Shown piece by piece: positions 14,595-22,901 of a DNA stretch of 64,000 bases. A model generated the notes under the pieces. That model was not told the origin of the DNA. It ran no database searches and was given only the letters and a program-made list of their open reading frames with translations. The position numbers and the translations under genes are program-made. Numbering within the stretch: position 1 is the first letter of the stretch; each line of letters starts with the position of its first letter. The stretch is from Actinoplanes sichuanensis (GTDB taxonomy: Bacteria; Actinomycetota; Actinomycetes; Mycobacteriales; Micromonosporaceae): contig NZ_AP028461.1 in assembly GCF_033097365.1 (NCBI RefSeq), positions 11,559,501-11,623,500 of the forward strand. Direction: 5' to 3'.

Positions 14595-16238
14595 TCAGGC
14601 GGACTCGCGCGCCAACAGGTTCTGTTCGACGACGACCGGTACCGACAGCGTCTTGTAGCCGACCGAGTCGAAGAGGACCGTCATCCGATCCTCCTCGTAG
14701 TTCATCACCATTCCGCCACCCCATTCGCCGTGCTTGACGCGGGCGTGCACCGGGAACGGGCCGTCCGGTTCGGCCGCGGCGATCTCGTGGGCGGTGCCGT
14801 CGGCGCAGTTGTCACAGTGGCCACACGGCTTCTTCAGGTCCTCGCCGAAGTAGGCCAGGAGCGTCTCGGTACGGCACTGCCGGGACTGGGCGAACCCGCG
14901 CATCATGTCGGTCCGGGACCGCATCACCGCCTGCTGACGTTCGTACTCCGCGCAGGCCGCCTCGGCTGCCGCGGCCGGGAGGGGCGCGCGGGCCGGGACG
15001 GTCAGTTTGTGCCCCGGTCCACCCTGCACCGCGCCGGCCTGTTCGAGCAGGTTGAGGTACTGCCCGAGCTTGCGCGGGCCGAGCCCGGTGGCCTTCTGCA
15101 GCGCGGTCTTGGTGGCCGGGCCCTTGTGCAGTTCACCGGCCAGGTCACGCAGCTCGTCGGGGTCGGGGGAACCGCCCTGGAAGAACCGCTGGATGGCCTC
15201 GTCCTCGGAGCGCCACAGCAGCAGGGCACGAGCCGGTGCGCCGTCCCGCCCGGCTCGCCCGATCTCCTGGAAGTAGCTGTCCGGGGAGTCCGGCAGGGCG
15301 ACGTGCGCGACCCAGCGGATGTTCGGCTTGTCGATGCCCATCCCGAACGCCGACGTGGCCACCATGATGTCGACCTTGTCGTCCTGGAACTCCTCGTGGC
15401 GCTGCTCGCGCAGGCCGGCGGCCATCCCGCCGTGGTAATACGCGGCCGGATAGCCGGATGAGGTGAGGCGCTCGGCGAGTTCCTCGGCGGCGCGGCGGGT
15501 GGCGACGTAGATGATGCCGGGCCGCTGCTCCTCGTCGAGCATCGTGGTCAGCTTGCGCCACCGGTAGTTGTCGTCGGGGCAGTACGCGACCTCGAGGAAC
15601 AGGTTGCGCCGGTCCAGGCCGGAGACGTGGATCTCCGGTTTCTTCAGGCGCAGCCGGGCGATGATGTCCTCGCGGACCGGCGGTGACGCGGTGGCGGTGA
15701 GCGCCAGGATCGGCGGCCGCCCGATCTGCTTGATCATCTCGCCGAGTGCGAGGTAGTCGGGGCGGAAGTCGTGCCCCCAGGCCGAGATGCAGTGCGCCTC
15801 GTCGACCGCGACCAGGCCGGGTTTGAGTGCCCGTACCTCGGCCTGGCGCTCCGGGTTGCTGAGCTGCTCCGGGGTGATGAACAGGAACTCGGCCTCGCCG
15901 CGGCGGACCGCCTCGATCGCCTCGCGTTGCTGGTTGGGCGTCTCCTGCGAGCTGACCCGGACCGCGCGGACCTTCGCGTCGCCGCGGTCGTTGAGCGCGG
16001 CGATCTGGTCCTGCTGAAGGGCGAGCAGCGGCGAGATCACCACGGTCGGACCGGGCAGCAGCACCGCCGGGATCTGGTAGATCGCCGACTTGCCGGCGCC
16101 GGTCGGCAGCACCACCAGGGCGTCCTTACGGCGCAGCACGGCACGCATCGGCTTGAACTGGCCGGGCCGCAGGGTGCGCCAGCCGAACTGGTTGCGGGCG
16201 ACCCGGCGCAGACGCGGGCCATAGATCGGCAGTTTCAT
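14595..16238 (-). CDS. recQ: RecQ-family ATP-dependent DNA helicase
   Basis: 547 residues. Superfamily 2 helicase motifs are clear: Walker A LPTGAGKS (44-51), DEAHCISAWGHDFRP (146-160), LALTATA, a motif V region FGMGIDKPNIRWVAH and motif VI QEIGRAGRDG. A zinc-binding cluster (QCRTETLLAYFG ... CGHCDNC) follows, but there is no HRDC domain. Instead the protein ends with a beta-rich 55-residue module (KHGEWGGGMVMNYEEDRMTV) found in actinobacterial RecQ-like proteins. It unwinds DNA 3'-5' during repair and fork restart. It starts 10 bp after the oxidoreductase stop and has its own leaderless promoter. Confidence 0.95.
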   Translation of the reverse strand: MKLPIYGPRLRRVARNQFGWRTLRPGQFKPMRAVLRRKDALVVLPTGAGKSAIYQIPAVLLPGPTVVISPLLALQQDQIAALNDRGDAKVRAVRVSSQETPNQQREAIEAVRRGEAEFLFITPEQLSNPERQAEVRALKPGLVAVDEAHCISAWGHDFRPDYLALGEMIKQIGRPPILALTATASPPVREDIIARLRLKKPEIHVSGLDRRNLFLEVAYCPDDNYRWRKLTTMLDEEQRPGIIYVATRRAAEELAERLTSSGYPAAYYHGGMAAGLREQRHEEFQDDKVDIMVATSAFGMGIDKPNIRWVAHVALPDSPDSYFQEIGRAGRDGAPARALLLWRSEDEAIQRFFQGGSPDPDELRDLAGELHKGPATKTALQKATGLGPRKLGQYLNLLEQAGAVQGGPGHKLTVPARAPLPAAAAEAACAEYERQQAVMRSRTDMMRGFAQSRQCRTETLLAYFGEDLKKPCGHCDNCADGTAHEIAAAEPDGPFPVHARVKHGEWGGGMVMNYEEDRMTVLFDSVGYKTLSVPVVVEQNLLARESA

Positions 16239-16245
16239 CGAGGGG

Positions 16246-16251
16246 AGGCTA
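16246..16251 (-). promoter_or_regulatory. -10 hexamer of recQ overlapping the stop codon of the upstream gene
   Basis: TAGCCT read on the minus strand ends 7 nt before the recQ ATG. Its first three bases are the TAG stop of the oxidoreductase gene. No good -35 was recognised. Confidence 0.55.
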
Positions 16252-17199
16252 TCCGATCTTCGGGAGGATCTCGCGGGCGTACAGGTCGAAGAGGCCCTGG
16301 TAGTGGGGGCCGGAGTTGGCGACGTAGATCTCGTCGAAGCCGGCGTCGGCGTACTTCCGGATCATCTCGAGGTGCTTCTCCGGATCGTTGCCGCAGACGA
16401 AGGTCTCGGCCACCGTCTCCGGGCCGACCAGCTGCGACGCCTGCTCGAAGTGCTTGGGGGTGGGCAACACCTGGGAGAGCTCGCCGGGCACACCGGCGTT
16501 GGGCCACTTCTCGTACGCGATCCGCGCGCCCTCCTCGGCGGTGTCCGCGAAGGCGGCCTTGAATCCACCCTGCGCGACCTTGTCGCCGCCACCGGCCGCC
16601 CGGAACCGGTCGACCATGTCGCCGTCCGGCATGACGCTCACGTAGCCGTCCCCGATCCGGCCGGCGACCTCGATCGCCTTGGGGCCGAAACCGGACACCA
16701 GGATCTCCACCGGCCGTTCCGGCAGGGTGTAGATCCGGGCGTTCTCCACGGTGTAGTGCTTCCCGCGGTGGGAGTAGTTGTCACCGGTCCAGAGGCCGCG
16801 CATGATCTCGACGGCCTCTTCCAGCATCTCCAGCCGGACGTCCAGCTCGGGCCACGCGTCGCCGAAGATGTGCTCGTTGAGCGCCTCGCCGGTGCCGACG
16901 CCGAGCCGGAACCGGCCGCCGGTGAGGACCGCGCTGGTGGCGGCGGCCTGGGCGATCACGGCGGGGTGGATGCGGACGGTCGGGCAGGTCACCGCGGTGG
17001 TGATCGGCAGGTCGGTCGCCTGGCTCAGCGCCCCGATCATCGACCACACGAAGGCGCTCTGGCCCTGGGCGTCCACCCACGGGTGGTAGTGGTCCGAGAT
17101 CCACAGGCTCTGGAAGCCCGCGCGTTGCGCGCCTTGAGCCTGCTCGATGAGCTCGGCGGGCGAGTATTCCTCGCTCGACAGGAAGTATCCGATGCGCAT
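16249..17199 (-). CDS. LLM-class F420-dependent oxidoreductase (FGD-like)
   Basis: 316 residues, luciferase-like TIM barrel of the type related to F420-dependent glucose-6-phosphate dehydrogenase. Motifs include MRIGYFLSSEEYSP at the start, LWISDHYHPW (residues around 39-48), TCPTVRIHPAVIAQAAATSA, GRFRLGVGTGEALNEHIFG and the C-terminal GFDEIYVANSGPHYQGLFDL. Members transfer hydride between F420 and sugars, alcohols or xenobiotics; the substrate here is unknown. The ATG at 17199 gives the family N-terminus; longer in-frame sequence upstream overlaps the small membrane-protein gene and was rejected. It lies 16 bp after that gene. Confidence 0.92.
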   Translation of the reverse strand: MRIGYFLSSEEYSPAELIEQAQGAQRAGFQSLWISDHYHPWVDAQGQSAFVWSMIGALSQATDLPITTAVTCPTVRIHPAVIAQAAATSAVLTGGRFRLGVGTGEALNEHIFGDAWPELDVRLEMLEEAVEIMRGLWTGDNYSHRGKHYTVENARIYTLPERPVEILVSGFGPKAIEVAGRIGDGYVSVMPDGDMVDRFRAAGGGDKVAQGGFKAAFADTAEEGARIAYEKWPNAGVPGELSQVLPTPKHFEQASQLVGPETVAETFVCGNDPEKHLEMIRKYADAGFDEIYVANSGPHYQGLFDLYAREILPKIG

Positions 17200-17215
17200 G
17201 GCGCCCCCGGTACCC

Positions 17216-17341
17216 CTATTTGCCGCCGAACATGCGACGGATGGCCCAGAGCAGGAAGAGGACGGCGAGGGCGATGCCGAGGAGGCGGACGGCGTGCACC
17301 TCGGACCAGTCGACCCCGGTTGCGGCGAGTGGAGTGAGCAC
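17216..17341 (-). CDS. 41-residue single-pass membrane protein
   Basis: A GTG-initiated frame of 41 codons with a TAG stop. The N-terminal part is polar (MLTPLAATGVDWSEVHAVR), a hydrophobic helix follows (LLGIALAVLFLLWAI) and the tail is positive (RRMFGGK), predicting a type-III-like or N-out single-pass topology. Support for being real: a TAGGAT hexamer lies exactly 6 nt before the GTG, the hydrophobic pattern is coherent and the gene ends 16 bp before the oxidoreductase start. Function is unknown; it is the first gene of the minus-strand run. Confidence 0.72.
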   Translation of the reverse strand: MLTPLAATGVDWSEVHAVRLLGIALAVLFLLWAIRRMFGGK

Positions 17342-17347
17342 GTGCAC

Positions 17348-17353
17348 ATCCTA
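17348..17353 (-). promoter_or_regulatory. -10 hexamer for the 41-residue membrane protein gene
   Basis: TAGGAT on the minus strand with 6 nt to the GTG at 17341, giving a leaderless transcript for the start of the minus-strand run. Confidence 0.55.
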
Positions 17354-17464
17354 GCGATCGGGATGCCACAGCAAATAGAAAGGTTTGTTGACTAAAGTCT
17401 GCGGGGGGTGTGAACATAGGTCCCCGTAACGGGGGAGCCGAACGCATCGGAGGTACGGGGGCTC

Positions 17465-19033
17465 ATGTCCATTCACGGCGAATTGCCGGAACTGGCAGCT
17501 GCGGTACTGCAACCGGGCTTCGTGGGCACCACCGCCCCGGACTGGGTCCGCCGCTGGCTCGGCACCGGGCTCGGCGGAGTGGCCCTCTTCGCCCGCAATG
17601 TGGAGTCACCCGCACAGGTGGCCGCGCTGACCGCGCAGCTCCGCTCGGAGAACCCCGATGTGATCGTTGCCATCGACGAGGAGGCCGGTGACGTCACCCG
17701 GTTCGAGTCTCGGCACGGCAGCTCCCGCCCGGGCAACCTGGCCCTCGGGGCGGTCGACGACGCCGAGCTGACCGAGTCGGTCGCCCGCGATCTCGGCCGG
17801 GAACTGGCCGACGCCGGCATCACGCTCGACTACGCACCGGACGCCGACGTCAACAGCAACCCCGGAAACCCGGTCATCGGGGTACGGGCATTCGGCGCCG
17901 AGCCTCAGCTGGTGGCCCGGCACACCGCCGCCTTCATCCGCGGGCTCCAGGAGTCCGGGGTGGCCGGCTGCGCCAAGCACTTCCCCGGGCACGGCGACAC
18001 CGCCGTCGACTCGCACCACGACGTGCCGGTGATCGCCCGCACCGTGGACGAGCTGGCCGAGTGCGAGCTGATCCCGTTCCGGGCGGCGATCGCGGCCGGC
18101 GCCCAGTCGGTGATGACCGGCCACCTGCTGGTCCCGGCCTACGACCCGGAGCTGCCGGCCACCCTCAGCCCGCGCATCCTGACCGGCCTGCTCCGCGAGG
18201 AACTCGGGTTCGACGGACTGATCGTCACCGACGGCATCGAGATGCAGGGGGTGCGCCGCCGCTACGGCCTGGAGGGCGCCACCGTCCGGGCGATCGCCGC
18301 CGGGGTGGACGCCATCTGTGTCGGTGGTGACCACGCCGACGAGCAGACCGCGATCCGGCTGCGGGACGCGATCGTCGCGGCGGTCCGCTCTGGGGAGATC
18401 ACCGAGGAGCGGCTGCGCGACGCCGTCGCCCGGGTCCGTCGGCTGGCCACCTGGACCACCCGCACCCAGGTAGCGACCGGGGCCCGCGCGGTCGCCGACG
18501 CGGCCGCCGGCGCCGGGGTCGCGGTGCTCGGCTCGACGGTCGGGTTCGCCGCCGCGCGTCGCGCGGTCCGGGTCACCGGCACCGCCGACGGCCCGGCCCT
18601 GCCGGTGACCGGTGTTCCGCACGTGGTCGAGTTCGCGCCGCCGCGCAACATCGCGATCGGCAGCGAGACCCCGTGGGGGGTCGGTGACCCGTTGGCCGAG
18701 CTGTTGCCCGGCACCACCGCGGTCCGGTTCGAGGCCGAGGACCTGGAGCCGCTGGCCGACCCGTCGGCGCCGGTGCTGGCCGGCGCGGGGGAGCGGCCGC
18801 TGGTCCTGGTGGTCCGGGACGTACACCGGCACCCTTGGATCGAGCGCGCGCTGACCGGCGTGCTGGCCGTCCGGCCGGACGCGATCGTGGTCGAGATGGG
18901 CATCCCGGTGACGGTCACCGGTGGGGTGCACATCGCCACCCACGGGGCGACCCGCGCGCTGGGCCGGGCCGCCGCCGAGATCATCGCCGGGGTCGACGTC
19001 CCGGAGCCAGCGCCGCAACCCGTCGCCGCCTGA
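17465..19033 (+). CDS. Family 3 glycoside hydrolase (beta-N-acetylhexosaminidase type, NagZ-like)
   Basis: 522 residues. The catalytic TIM barrel carries the NagZ-specific loop KHFPGHGDTAVDSHHD (171-186), whose Asp-His pair acts as acid/base. The nucleophile Asp is in LIVTDGIEM (D256). After the barrel comes a second, degenerate alpha/beta domain of about 190 residues, absent from short Gram-negative NagZ. There is no signal peptide, so it probably acts in the cytoplasm on GlcNAc-anhydroMurNAc or related wall fragments, or on other beta-N-acetylglucosaminides. The ATG follows CGGAGGTACGG. A TTGACT element at 17388 is a possible -35 but no clean -10 follows. Confidence 0.92.
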   Translation: MSIHGELPELAAAVLQPGFVGTTAPDWVRRWLGTGLGGVALFARNVESPAQVAALTAQLRSENPDVIVAIDEEAGDVTRFESRHGSSRPGNLALGAVDDAELTESVARDLGRELADAGITLDYAPDADVNSNPGNPVIGVRAFGAEPQLVARHTAAFIRGLQESGVAGCAKHFPGHGDTAVDSHHDVPVIARTVDELAECELIPFRAAIAAGAQSVMTGHLLVPAYDPELPATLSPRILTGLLREELGFDGLIVTDGIEMQGVRRRYGLEGATVRAIAAGVDAICVGGDHADEQTAIRLRDAIVAAVRSGEITEERLRDAVARVRRLATWTTRTQVATGARAVADAAAGAGVAVLGSTVGFAAARRAVRVTGTADGPALPVTGVPHVVEFAPPRNIAIGSETPWGVGDPLAELLPGTTAVRFEAEDLEPLADPSAPVLAGAGERPLVLVVRDVHRHPWIERALTGVLAVRPDAIVVEMGIPVTVTGGVHIATHGATRALGRAAAEIIAGVDVPEPAPQPVAA

Positions 19034-19099
19034 GCGCTGCGAGCCGGCGCCGCAGACCCGGCGCCGCGATCTGTCGCCTGAACCTCCATCCCGGGGCCG

Positions 19100-19191
19100 T
19101 CCCGCTCCCGCCGCCCCTCCCGCCAGGCGCGATCTCGTCGAGTCACGCCGGAACTCCACAAGATCGCGAAGGCGGGGCGGCGGGGGCGGGA
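19100..19191. terminator. Large two-part hairpin between convergent genes
   Basis: Outer arms of 18 bp (19100-19117 with 19174-19191, one G-U pair) and inner arms of 8 bp (CGCGATCT at 19128-19135 with its complement at 19161-19168), separated by small asymmetric bulges. It fills the gap between the glycosidase (+) and the GNAT gene (-), as expected for a shared terminator. Confidence 0.7.
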
Positions 19192-19201
19192 TGTCGGCGT
19201 T

Positions 19202-19498
19202 TCAGCGCTTGACCACCAGGTCCTGGTAGTCCGGGTGCTCGCCGATCCACTTGGCGAAGAACGGGCAGGACGGGATGACCCGGTCGCCGCGTTCGCGGAT
19301 CTGATCGAGGGTCTGCCGGGCCAGTTCACCGGCCAGGCCGCGGCCACGCATCTCCGGCGCGGTCTCGGTGTGCAGGATGTTCACCACGCCGTCGCGCAGA
19401 CGGTAGGTGGCCAGTGCGCCCACCTCGCCGTCGACGACGAGTTCGAATCGGTGCTCGGCACTGTTGTCGTGGACCAGGTATTCGCTCACTCTTGTCAC
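19202..19498 (-). CDS. Small GNAT-fold acetyltransferase-like protein (YjdJ type)
   Basis: 98 residues, the size of the GNAT_YJDJ family. It shows the short central sheet (FELVVDGEVGALATYRL), the CoA-binding turn region (APEMRGRGLAGELARQTL), where R-G-R-G-L-A matches the Q/RxxGxG/A motif, and the tail CPFFAKWIGEHPDYQDLV that ends nearly all members. Acetylation targets are unknown. The GTG at 19498 gives the longest frame; a second GTG nine bases later has an AAGGTG sequence 6 nt upstream and may be the true start. Confidence 0.88.
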   Translation of the reverse strand: MTRVSEYLVHDNSAEHRFELVVDGEVGALATYRLRDGVVNILHTETAPEMRGRGLAGELARQTLDQIRERGDRVIPSCPFFAKWIGEHPDYQDLVVKR

Positions 19499-19519
19499 CT
19501 TAGGTTTGCTCGTACCCCG

Positions 19520-19525
19520 TACCGT
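19520..19525 (+). promoter_or_regulatory. -10 hexamer of the lipoprotein gene
   Basis: TACCGT with 6 nt to the GTG at 19532, the spacing expected for a leaderless transcript. Confidence 0.5.
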
Positions 19526-19531
19526 GAAAGG

Positions 19532-19858
19532 GTGTTGATCTCTATGCCGCGCCGCCGCATCGCCGCCGCCGTCGCCTCGGCCGTCCTCGGGCTGGGCCTG
19601 CTCACCGGGTGCGGTGACGACGTCAGCTGCGGACTCGACCAGTGCACCGTGACCATCGCCCGGGAGACCAATGCCAGCGTCGAGGTGCTCGGGGTGGAGG
19701 CCAAGTTCGTCTCCGCCGACGAGAACACGGTGACCCTCGACGTCGCCGGCGAGCAGATCCAGGTCACCAAGGGCCAGCAGGCCGTCGACGTCGGCGGGCT
19801 CCAGGTGTCGCTGACGAGCGTGACGCAGGACGACATCCAGATCCAGGTGTCCCGGTAG
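19532..19858 (+). CDS. Small putative lipoprotein
   Basis: 108 residues from the GTG at 19532, or 104 from the ATG at 19544; the GTG fits the leaderless promoter. The N-terminus is Arg-rich (MPRRRIAAA), followed by a short hydrophobic stretch and the lipobox LLTGC, so the mature protein would be lipid-anchored outside the membrane. The mature part is acidic, with a possible disulphide (DDVSCGLDQCTVTIA) and a repetitive beta-strand pattern (VTLDVAGEQIQVTKGQQAVD). No family was recognised. It stands alone between the GNAT gene (divergent) and the DUF1206 gene. Confidence 0.82.
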   Translation: MLISMPRRRIAAAVASAVLGLGLLTGCGDDVSCGLDQCTVTIARETNASVEVLGVEAKFVSADENTVTLDVAGEQIQVTKGQQAVDVGGLQVSLTSVTQDDIQIQVSR

Positions 19859-19902
19859 CGTCCGGTGTTTGACGATCGTCGCCGCTGGTCACATTGGGGG
19901 GC

Positions 19903-20724
19903 ATGACCGCAGCCTCGAACGTCAAGCACACCGCGTCACGGGCCGCCGAGAGCAAGCCCCTGGAGCTTCTCGCTCGGGGCGGCTTCATCGGATACGGCAT
20001 CATCCACCTGCTCTTCGCCTGGATCGCGCTTCAGGTGGCCCTGGGTGGCTCCGGACAGGACAGTGACCAGTCCGGAGCCCTCCAGACCATCGCCGAGCAG
20101 CCGTTCGGCAAGACACTTCTGATCATCATCGCCGTCGGCCTGATCGCGATGGCGATCTGGCAGGCCTTCGAAGCCGCGATCGGCGAGAGCGGCCCGCAGG
20201 ACCGCCGGGCGATGGCCGAGCGGGTCCTCTCCGGCGCCCGCACCGTCCTCTACGGCTACCTCGCCTGGAACGCCATCAAGATCGTCCAGGGCGCCGGTTC
20301 CTCGATGGGCGACAGCAACTCGAGCAGCGCGTCCGGTCTGATGGACTCGGACGGCGGCCGCGTGCTGGTCGGACTGATCGGCCTCGTGGTGCTCGGCATC
20401 GGCGTCGGCATGGCGATCTACGGCTACAAGAAGAAGTTCACCCGTCACCTGAACACCCACGAGATGCCGGCCGGCACCCGTCAGCCGATCGTCCGCCTGG
20501 GCATGGCCGGCTACACCGCCAAGGGCGTGGCGTACGCGATCGCCGGCCTCCTCGTGGTGACCGCGGCCGTCAACTACGACCCGGAGAAGGCCCGCGGCCT
20601 GGACGCCGCGCTGAAGACGCTGGCCGGTTACTCCTGGGGCGTCTGGCTGCTGGTCCTGATCGCCGCCGGCATCGCCGCGTTCGGCGTCTACTGCCTGGCG
20701 CAGGCCAAGTACCGCAAGATCTGA
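19903..20724 (+). CDS. DUF1206 integral membrane protein
   Basis: 273 residues with about six hydrophobic helices in three pairs. Each pair begins with a related motif: LARGGFIGYGIIHLLFAWIA, SGARTVLYGYLAWNAIKIV and LGMAGYTAKGVAYAIAGLLV, the internal three-fold repeat of DUF1206. The biochemical role of the family is not established. The ATG at 19903 follows directly on a G-rich ribosome site; an in-frame TTG nine bases earlier is less likely. It opens a set of co-oriented membrane-protein genes that continues to 23173. A hairpin follows at 20743-20776. Confidence 0.9.
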   Translation: MTAASNVKHTASRAAESKPLELLARGGFIGYGIIHLLFAWIALQVALGGSGQDSDQSGALQTIAEQPFGKTLLIIIAVGLIAMAIWQAFEAAIGESGPQDRRAMAERVLSGARTVLYGYLAWNAIKIVQGAGSSMGDSNSSSASGLMDSDGGRVLVGLIGLVVLGIGVGMAIYGYKKKFTRHLNTHEMPAGTRQPIVRLGMAGYTAKGVAYAIAGLLVVTAAVNYDPEKARGLDAALKTLAGYSWGVWLLVLIAAGIAAFGVYCLAQAKYRKI

Positions 20725-20742
20725 CACCTGGACGGAACCTCG

Positions 20743-20776
20743 GCGGCGGATGTGAGCTTTGTCTGACATCCGCCGC
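20743..20776. terminator. Hairpin after the DUF1206 gene
   Basis: 11-bp perfect arms (GCGGCGGATGT at 20743-20753 and its complement at 20766-20776) with a 12-nt loop; no T tract. It separates the DUF1206 gene from the mechanosensitive channel gene. Confidence 0.6.
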
Positions 20777-20849
20777 TGTCGGTGTTCCGGGCCGCCTCAC
20801 GGGCAAGGCTGGACACCGGCCGTAACACGCTCGTGGGAAGGAAGACCAA

Positions 20850-22031
20850 GTGTCCAGCGTCGTCACCGGTCCGCTCGCCATCGTCGGCGCGGCGGGCGCG
20901 GCGATCGTCTTCGTCGAGATCGTCCACTGGCTGGTCAAACGGGTCGCGCGCCGTTCGCCGCTCGCCGCCGACCTGGCCCGGACCATGCACAAACCGTTCC
21001 TGACCACCGTCACCCTGGTCACCGTGCAGCAGGCCGTCCGGATCTGGGCCGGTGACTTCCCCGGCCGCTCCGGCGTGGTGCACGCTCTGGTGCTGCTCTG
21101 CATCGCGGCCGCCGCCTGGCTGGTCGGCGCGACCCTGCTGGTGCTGGAGGACATGGCGCTGGCCCGGTGGCGTACCGACGTGCCGGACAATCTCAAGAGC
21201 CGCCGGATCAAGACCCAGGTGGTGATGCTGCGCCGGGTCACGGTGGCCGCCATCGTGGTGCTGACCATCGGCGTCATGCTGATGACGTTCCCCGACATCC
21301 GGGCGCTCGGCGCCAGCGTGCTCGCCTCGGCCGGCCTGATCAGTGTGGTCGCCGCCCTGGCCGCGCAGAGCACCCTGGGCAACGTGTTCGCCGGGCTCCA
21401 GTTGGCCTTCAGCGACGCCATCCGGGTCGACGACGTGGTCGTGGTGGAGCAGGAGTGGGGCCGGATCGAGGAGATCACCCTGACCTACGTGGTGGTGCAG
21501 ATCTGGGATGACCGGCGGCTGATCCTGCCCACGTCCTACTTCACCACCAAACCGTTCCAGAACTGGACGCGTACGTCGTCGGCGGTGCTCGGGACGGCTG
21601 AGGTCGACGTGGACTGGGCGACCCCGGTCGAGCCGGTGCGGGCCGAGCTTCAACGGGTCTGTGAGGAGTCGGATCTGTGGAACGGAAAGGTCTGCGTGCT
21701 CCAGGTGACCGGCGCGACCGATGGGGTGATCCGGCTGCGGGCGCTGGTCAGCGCGAACGACGCGGCCGCCCTGTGGGACCTGCGGTGCCTGGTCCGGGAG
21801 CGGCTGGTCGGGTGGATCTGGCAGCACCAGCGGGCCGCCGTGCCGCGGATGCGCGCCGAGCTGGCGAAGGCCGTGCTGCCGACCGGCGTGCCGGCGCCGC
21901 AGCGGGGTCCGGACGCCGATTCGGATGCCGAGTCGGACGCCGCCCGGGTGTTCAGCGGCGGAGTCGACGGCGACGCCCGCGGTGTGGTGTTCGGCGGCCC
22001 CGTCCCGGTTGCGCTGGAGCGCAAGGATTGA
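20850..22031 (+). CDS. MscS-family mechanosensitive ion channel
   Basis: 393 residues. About four N-terminal membrane helices are followed by the pore-lining helix and the MscS beta domain: ASAGLISVVAALAAQSTLGN, VFAGLQLAFSDAIRVDDVVV, then RIEEITLTYVVVQIWDDRRL and LPTSYFTTKPFQNWTR. This is the order seen in MscS and YnaI. It opens under membrane tension to release solutes during hypo-osmotic shock. The last 50 residues are a disordered acidic tail. The GTG at 20850 follows GGAAGGAAGA. It precedes the holin-X/DUF3618/DUF4235 trio. Confidence 0.93.
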   Translation: MSSVVTGPLAIVGAAGAAIVFVEIVHWLVKRVARRSPLAADLARTMHKPFLTTVTLVTVQQAVRIWAGDFPGRSGVVHALVLLCIAAAAWLVGATLLVLEDMALARWRTDVPDNLKSRRIKTQVVMLRRVTVAAIVVLTIGVMLMTFPDIRALGASVLASAGLISVVAALAAQSTLGNVFAGLQLAFSDAIRVDDVVVVEQEWGRIEEITLTYVVVQIWDDRRLILPTSYFTTKPFQNWTRTSSAVLGTAEVDVDWATPVEPVRAELQRVCEESDLWNGKVCVLQVTGATDGVIRLRALVSANDAAALWDLRCLVRERLVGWIWQHQRAAVPRMRAELAKAVLPTGVPAPQRGPDADSDAESDAARVFSGGVDGDARGVVFGGPVPVALERKD

Positions 22032-22076
22032 GGGACCTCTGATCAGGGCATACCCCGATCACACGGAAAGGGGGAC

Positions 22077-22529
22077 ATGATGGCCGATGTCGTGAACGGC
22101 GTTCCCGTCCGGCCGACTGCCGAGAAGTCGACCGCGGAGCTGGTGCAGCAGGCCAGTGAACAGCTCAGCCGCCTGGTCCGGGACGAGATCACACTGGCCA
22201 AGGCCGAGTTGGCGGAGAAGGGCAAGCGGGCGGGGATCGGCGCCGGGCTGTTCGGCGGCGCCGGGGCGCTGGGGCTGTACGGCCTGGGTGCGGCGATCGC
22301 GACCGTGGTCATCGCCCTGGACCTGGTGATGCCGCTCTGGCTGGCCGCCCTGATCGTCACGGTGGTGCTCTTCGCCGCCGCCGGCGTGCTCGCGCTGCTC
22401 GGCAAGGCTCAGCTGAGCCGGGCGACGCCGCCGGAGCCACTGGCCGCGATCGAGAGCGTCAAGGCCGATGTCGACGAAGTGAGATATGCGGTTAAGGGAC
22501 GAAGTGGAACTCGTGGTCAAGGAGCGTAG
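22077..22529 (+). CDS. Holin-X-like (DUF1469 / phage_holin_3_6) membrane protein
   Basis: 150 residues. An amphipathic N-terminal helix (AELVQQASEQLSRLVRDEIT, then LAKAELAEKGKRAG) leads into two adjacent membrane helices (LGLYGLGAAIATVVIALDLV and LWLAALIVTVVLFAAAGVLA). This is the Actinobacteria Holin-X pattern. Despite the name, chromosomal members are not in prophages; a role in membrane or envelope stress is suspected but unproven. ATG after GGAAAGGGGG. Followed 6 bp later by the DUF3618 gene, its usual partner. Confidence 0.9.
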   Translation: MMADVVNGVPVRPTAEKSTAELVQQASEQLSRLVRDEITLAKAELAEKGKRAGIGAGLFGGAGALGLYGLGAAIATVVIALDLVMPLWLAALIVTVVLFAAAGVLALLGKAQLSRATPPEPLAAIESVKADVDEVRYAVKGRSGTRGQGA

Positions 22530-22535
22530 CCGGGC

Positions 22536-22901
22536 ATGAGCGACAAGAACGGATCCGCCGCCAAACCCGACCTGGTGGCGCTGCGGGAGGACATCCGGCA
22601 GACCCGTGCCGATCTGGGTGAGACGGTGCAGGCGCTGGCCGCGCGGGCGGATGTGAAGGCCCGTGCCAGGGAACAGGTCGAGGAGACCAAACAGCGGGTG
22701 CTGATCCGGGCCGCCGAGATGACCGGGCGGGCGCGGGAAGCGGCGACCGGTGCGGCCGTCCGGATCCGCGAGACTCCGCCACGGGAGTTGGCCCATCAGG
22801 CCGGGACCCGGGTGCGCGCCAATCCGATGCCGGCCGTGCTGATGGTCGCCGGGATCGCGGCGTTGGCCGGGATCATCCTGATCGTCCGAGGGAGGCGTTG
22901 A
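22536..22901 (+). CDS. DUF3618 membrane-associated protein
   Basis: 121 residues. The N-terminal signature [20 protein letters not shown] defines DUF3618. It is followed by a charged helical region with possible coiled coil and a single C-terminal hydrophobic helix ([18 protein letters not shown]) ending in Arg residues. Function unknown. Its TGA overlaps the ATG of the next gene by one base, so it is coupled to the DUF4235 gene; the three-gene order holin-X, DUF3618, DUF4235 recurs in actinobacteria. Confidence 0.9.
   Translation: MSDKNGSAAKPDLVALREDIRQTRADLGETVQALAARADVKARAREQVEETKQRVLIRAAEMTGRAREAATGAAVRIRETPPRELAHQAGTRVRANPMPAVLMVAGIAALAGIILIVRGRR

Noticed and set aside
17401..17464. Leader of the family 3 glycosidase contains a GGGGGAGCC-type stretch reminiscent of part of the ydaO (c-di-AMP) riboswitch.
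   Set aside because: Only one short conserved element matches; the other conserved blocks and sufficient length are missing. A covariance-model search scoring above threshold would be needed to revive it.
22077..22529. Holin-like protein as evidence of a prophage.
   Set aside because: No other phage genes are nearby; chromosomal holin-X genes with DUF3618 and DUF4235 partners are ordinary in actinobacteria.
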